From contig OY757010.1 in NCBI GenBank assembly GCA_963580285.1, forward strand, positions 223,777,234 through 223,841,233: 64,000 nt of DNA, in the 5' to 3' direction. The notes under the pieces are model-generated. The model searched no databases, was not told the DNA's origin, and was given only the letters and a program-made list of their open reading frames with translations. The position numbers and the translations under genes were made by a program. Below are positions 63,457 through 64,000 of this stretch, piece after piece; within the stretch, counting starts at the first letter, position 1; each line of letters begins with the position of its first letter. The stretch comes from Lucinisca nassula. Lineage: Eukaryota > Mollusca > Bivalvia > Lucinida > Lucinidae.

Positions 63457-64000
63457 TATTATATGAGACCGTGGAAGTCAAAATAAAATTAACTGGGCTA
63501 TTATATTGGACAGTCAGGCAAACATGCTGCTAATTGGCAATTCTTCACGCACCAACTAAGTTAGGATCCTCGCTCAAGCTTCCTTTGTACTAAATCACGA
63601 GATGGAATCAAGCAATGTGAAATTAAGATTGCTTTAATTGCGCATGCTCGAACATTTATAGGGTTCAGCCCCAAAACTTTTGTTTGAAGCTTGGTCAAAT
63701 TACATATGAAATATGCGTGGAACGCGAATACGAGTACCTGCACATGCAGCCTTATCTAATACTCTTGATTTTGCCTATGCAGTACTTGTCCTTTCGACAG
63801 GAGAAGGCTTAATCTATTTTATAATTAAATATTTCAGTCAATTTGTCACAAGATTCAGAATCAGCCACTGATAAAAGAAGTTTGAGAATCCTGTATCTTA
63901 AATTACAAGGCCAAATTTAGGAATTCCCAAAACAGTGAAAACTTCAGCTGAAACCTAAAAATACCTGTGTTTCCGCTAAGTAGCTCGGTCGGATGCGCGT
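63457..64000. other. No gene seen
   Basis: AT-rich DNA to the window end; no supported frame. Confidence 0.4.

Overview
This window looks like repeat-dense, non-coding nuclear DNA from a marine invertebrate, most likely a bivalve mollusc. I found no convincing host protein-coding gene, rRNA or functional tRNA gene. The bivalve/mollusc guess rests on the repeats: tRNA-headed SINEs with 3' ends of the mollusc type, a reverse-transcriptase family whose C-terminus I associate with molluscs and cnidarians, hammerhead-ribozyme repeats, and many small palindromic DNA transposons. The species cannot be named from sequence alone. Nearly every long open reading frame is either a decayed transposon protein or an artefact of a tandem array whose unit length is a multiple of three.

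Layout. 1-3.6 kb: a minus-strand Ty3/gypsy-type retrotransposon cut by the window edge, with a frameshifted gag (N-terminal helix-hairpin-helix, C-terminal CCHC knuckle) and the start of pol (protease with a DSA active site). 3.6-9 kb: SINEs, hairpin MITEs and a diverged ~153-bp tandem satellite carrying later insertions. 9-23 kb: many 5'-truncated copies of one retroelement (here RT-tail), mixed with MITEs and SINEs. 23-31 kb: a ~410-bp tandem pair, a TGATCA-centred ~34-bp satellite, a DD41D-spaced mariner-like transposon whose transposase gene contains a 42-bp minisatellite, and a Tc1 (DD34E) element itself broken by an RT-tail copy; the ~34-bp satellite resumes after them. 31.5-34 kb: a minus-strand APE-type LINE. 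34-58 kb: many copies of a hairpin MITE family (here Hpn), two repeats carrying intact-looking hammerhead ribozymes, a ~1.7-kb element with ~93-bp inverted ends, SINEs, a DD34D mariner (52.7-54.1 kb) and LINE 3' fragments. 59.9-62.3 kb: a 45-bp minisatellite of roughly 52 units. The last 1.7 kb is AT-rich with one MITE.

Names used below. Hpn: MITEs ending CATYACGA(A/T)AACA with a central palindrome (GTACTCGTTAGAACCGCCTC and its complement) flanked by a second self-complementary block (CCCCA ... TGGGG). Pal6: a different MITE, ending ACTTCRATGGCTCG, with a homologous central palindrome. TTAA-1 and TTAA-2: MITEs bounded by TTAA with CCC termini, as in piggyBac-related elements. RT-tail: the 3' part of a reverse-transcriptase retroelement. 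SINE-A, B and C: short retroposons.

The most interesting points are the two identical 46-nt hammerhead motifs in opposite orientation, the hairpin module shared by two MITE families with paired changes in both arms, and the 42-bp minisatellite that grew out of transposase coding sequence. Coordinates of repeat edges are read by eye and are usually good to about 5-20 bp.
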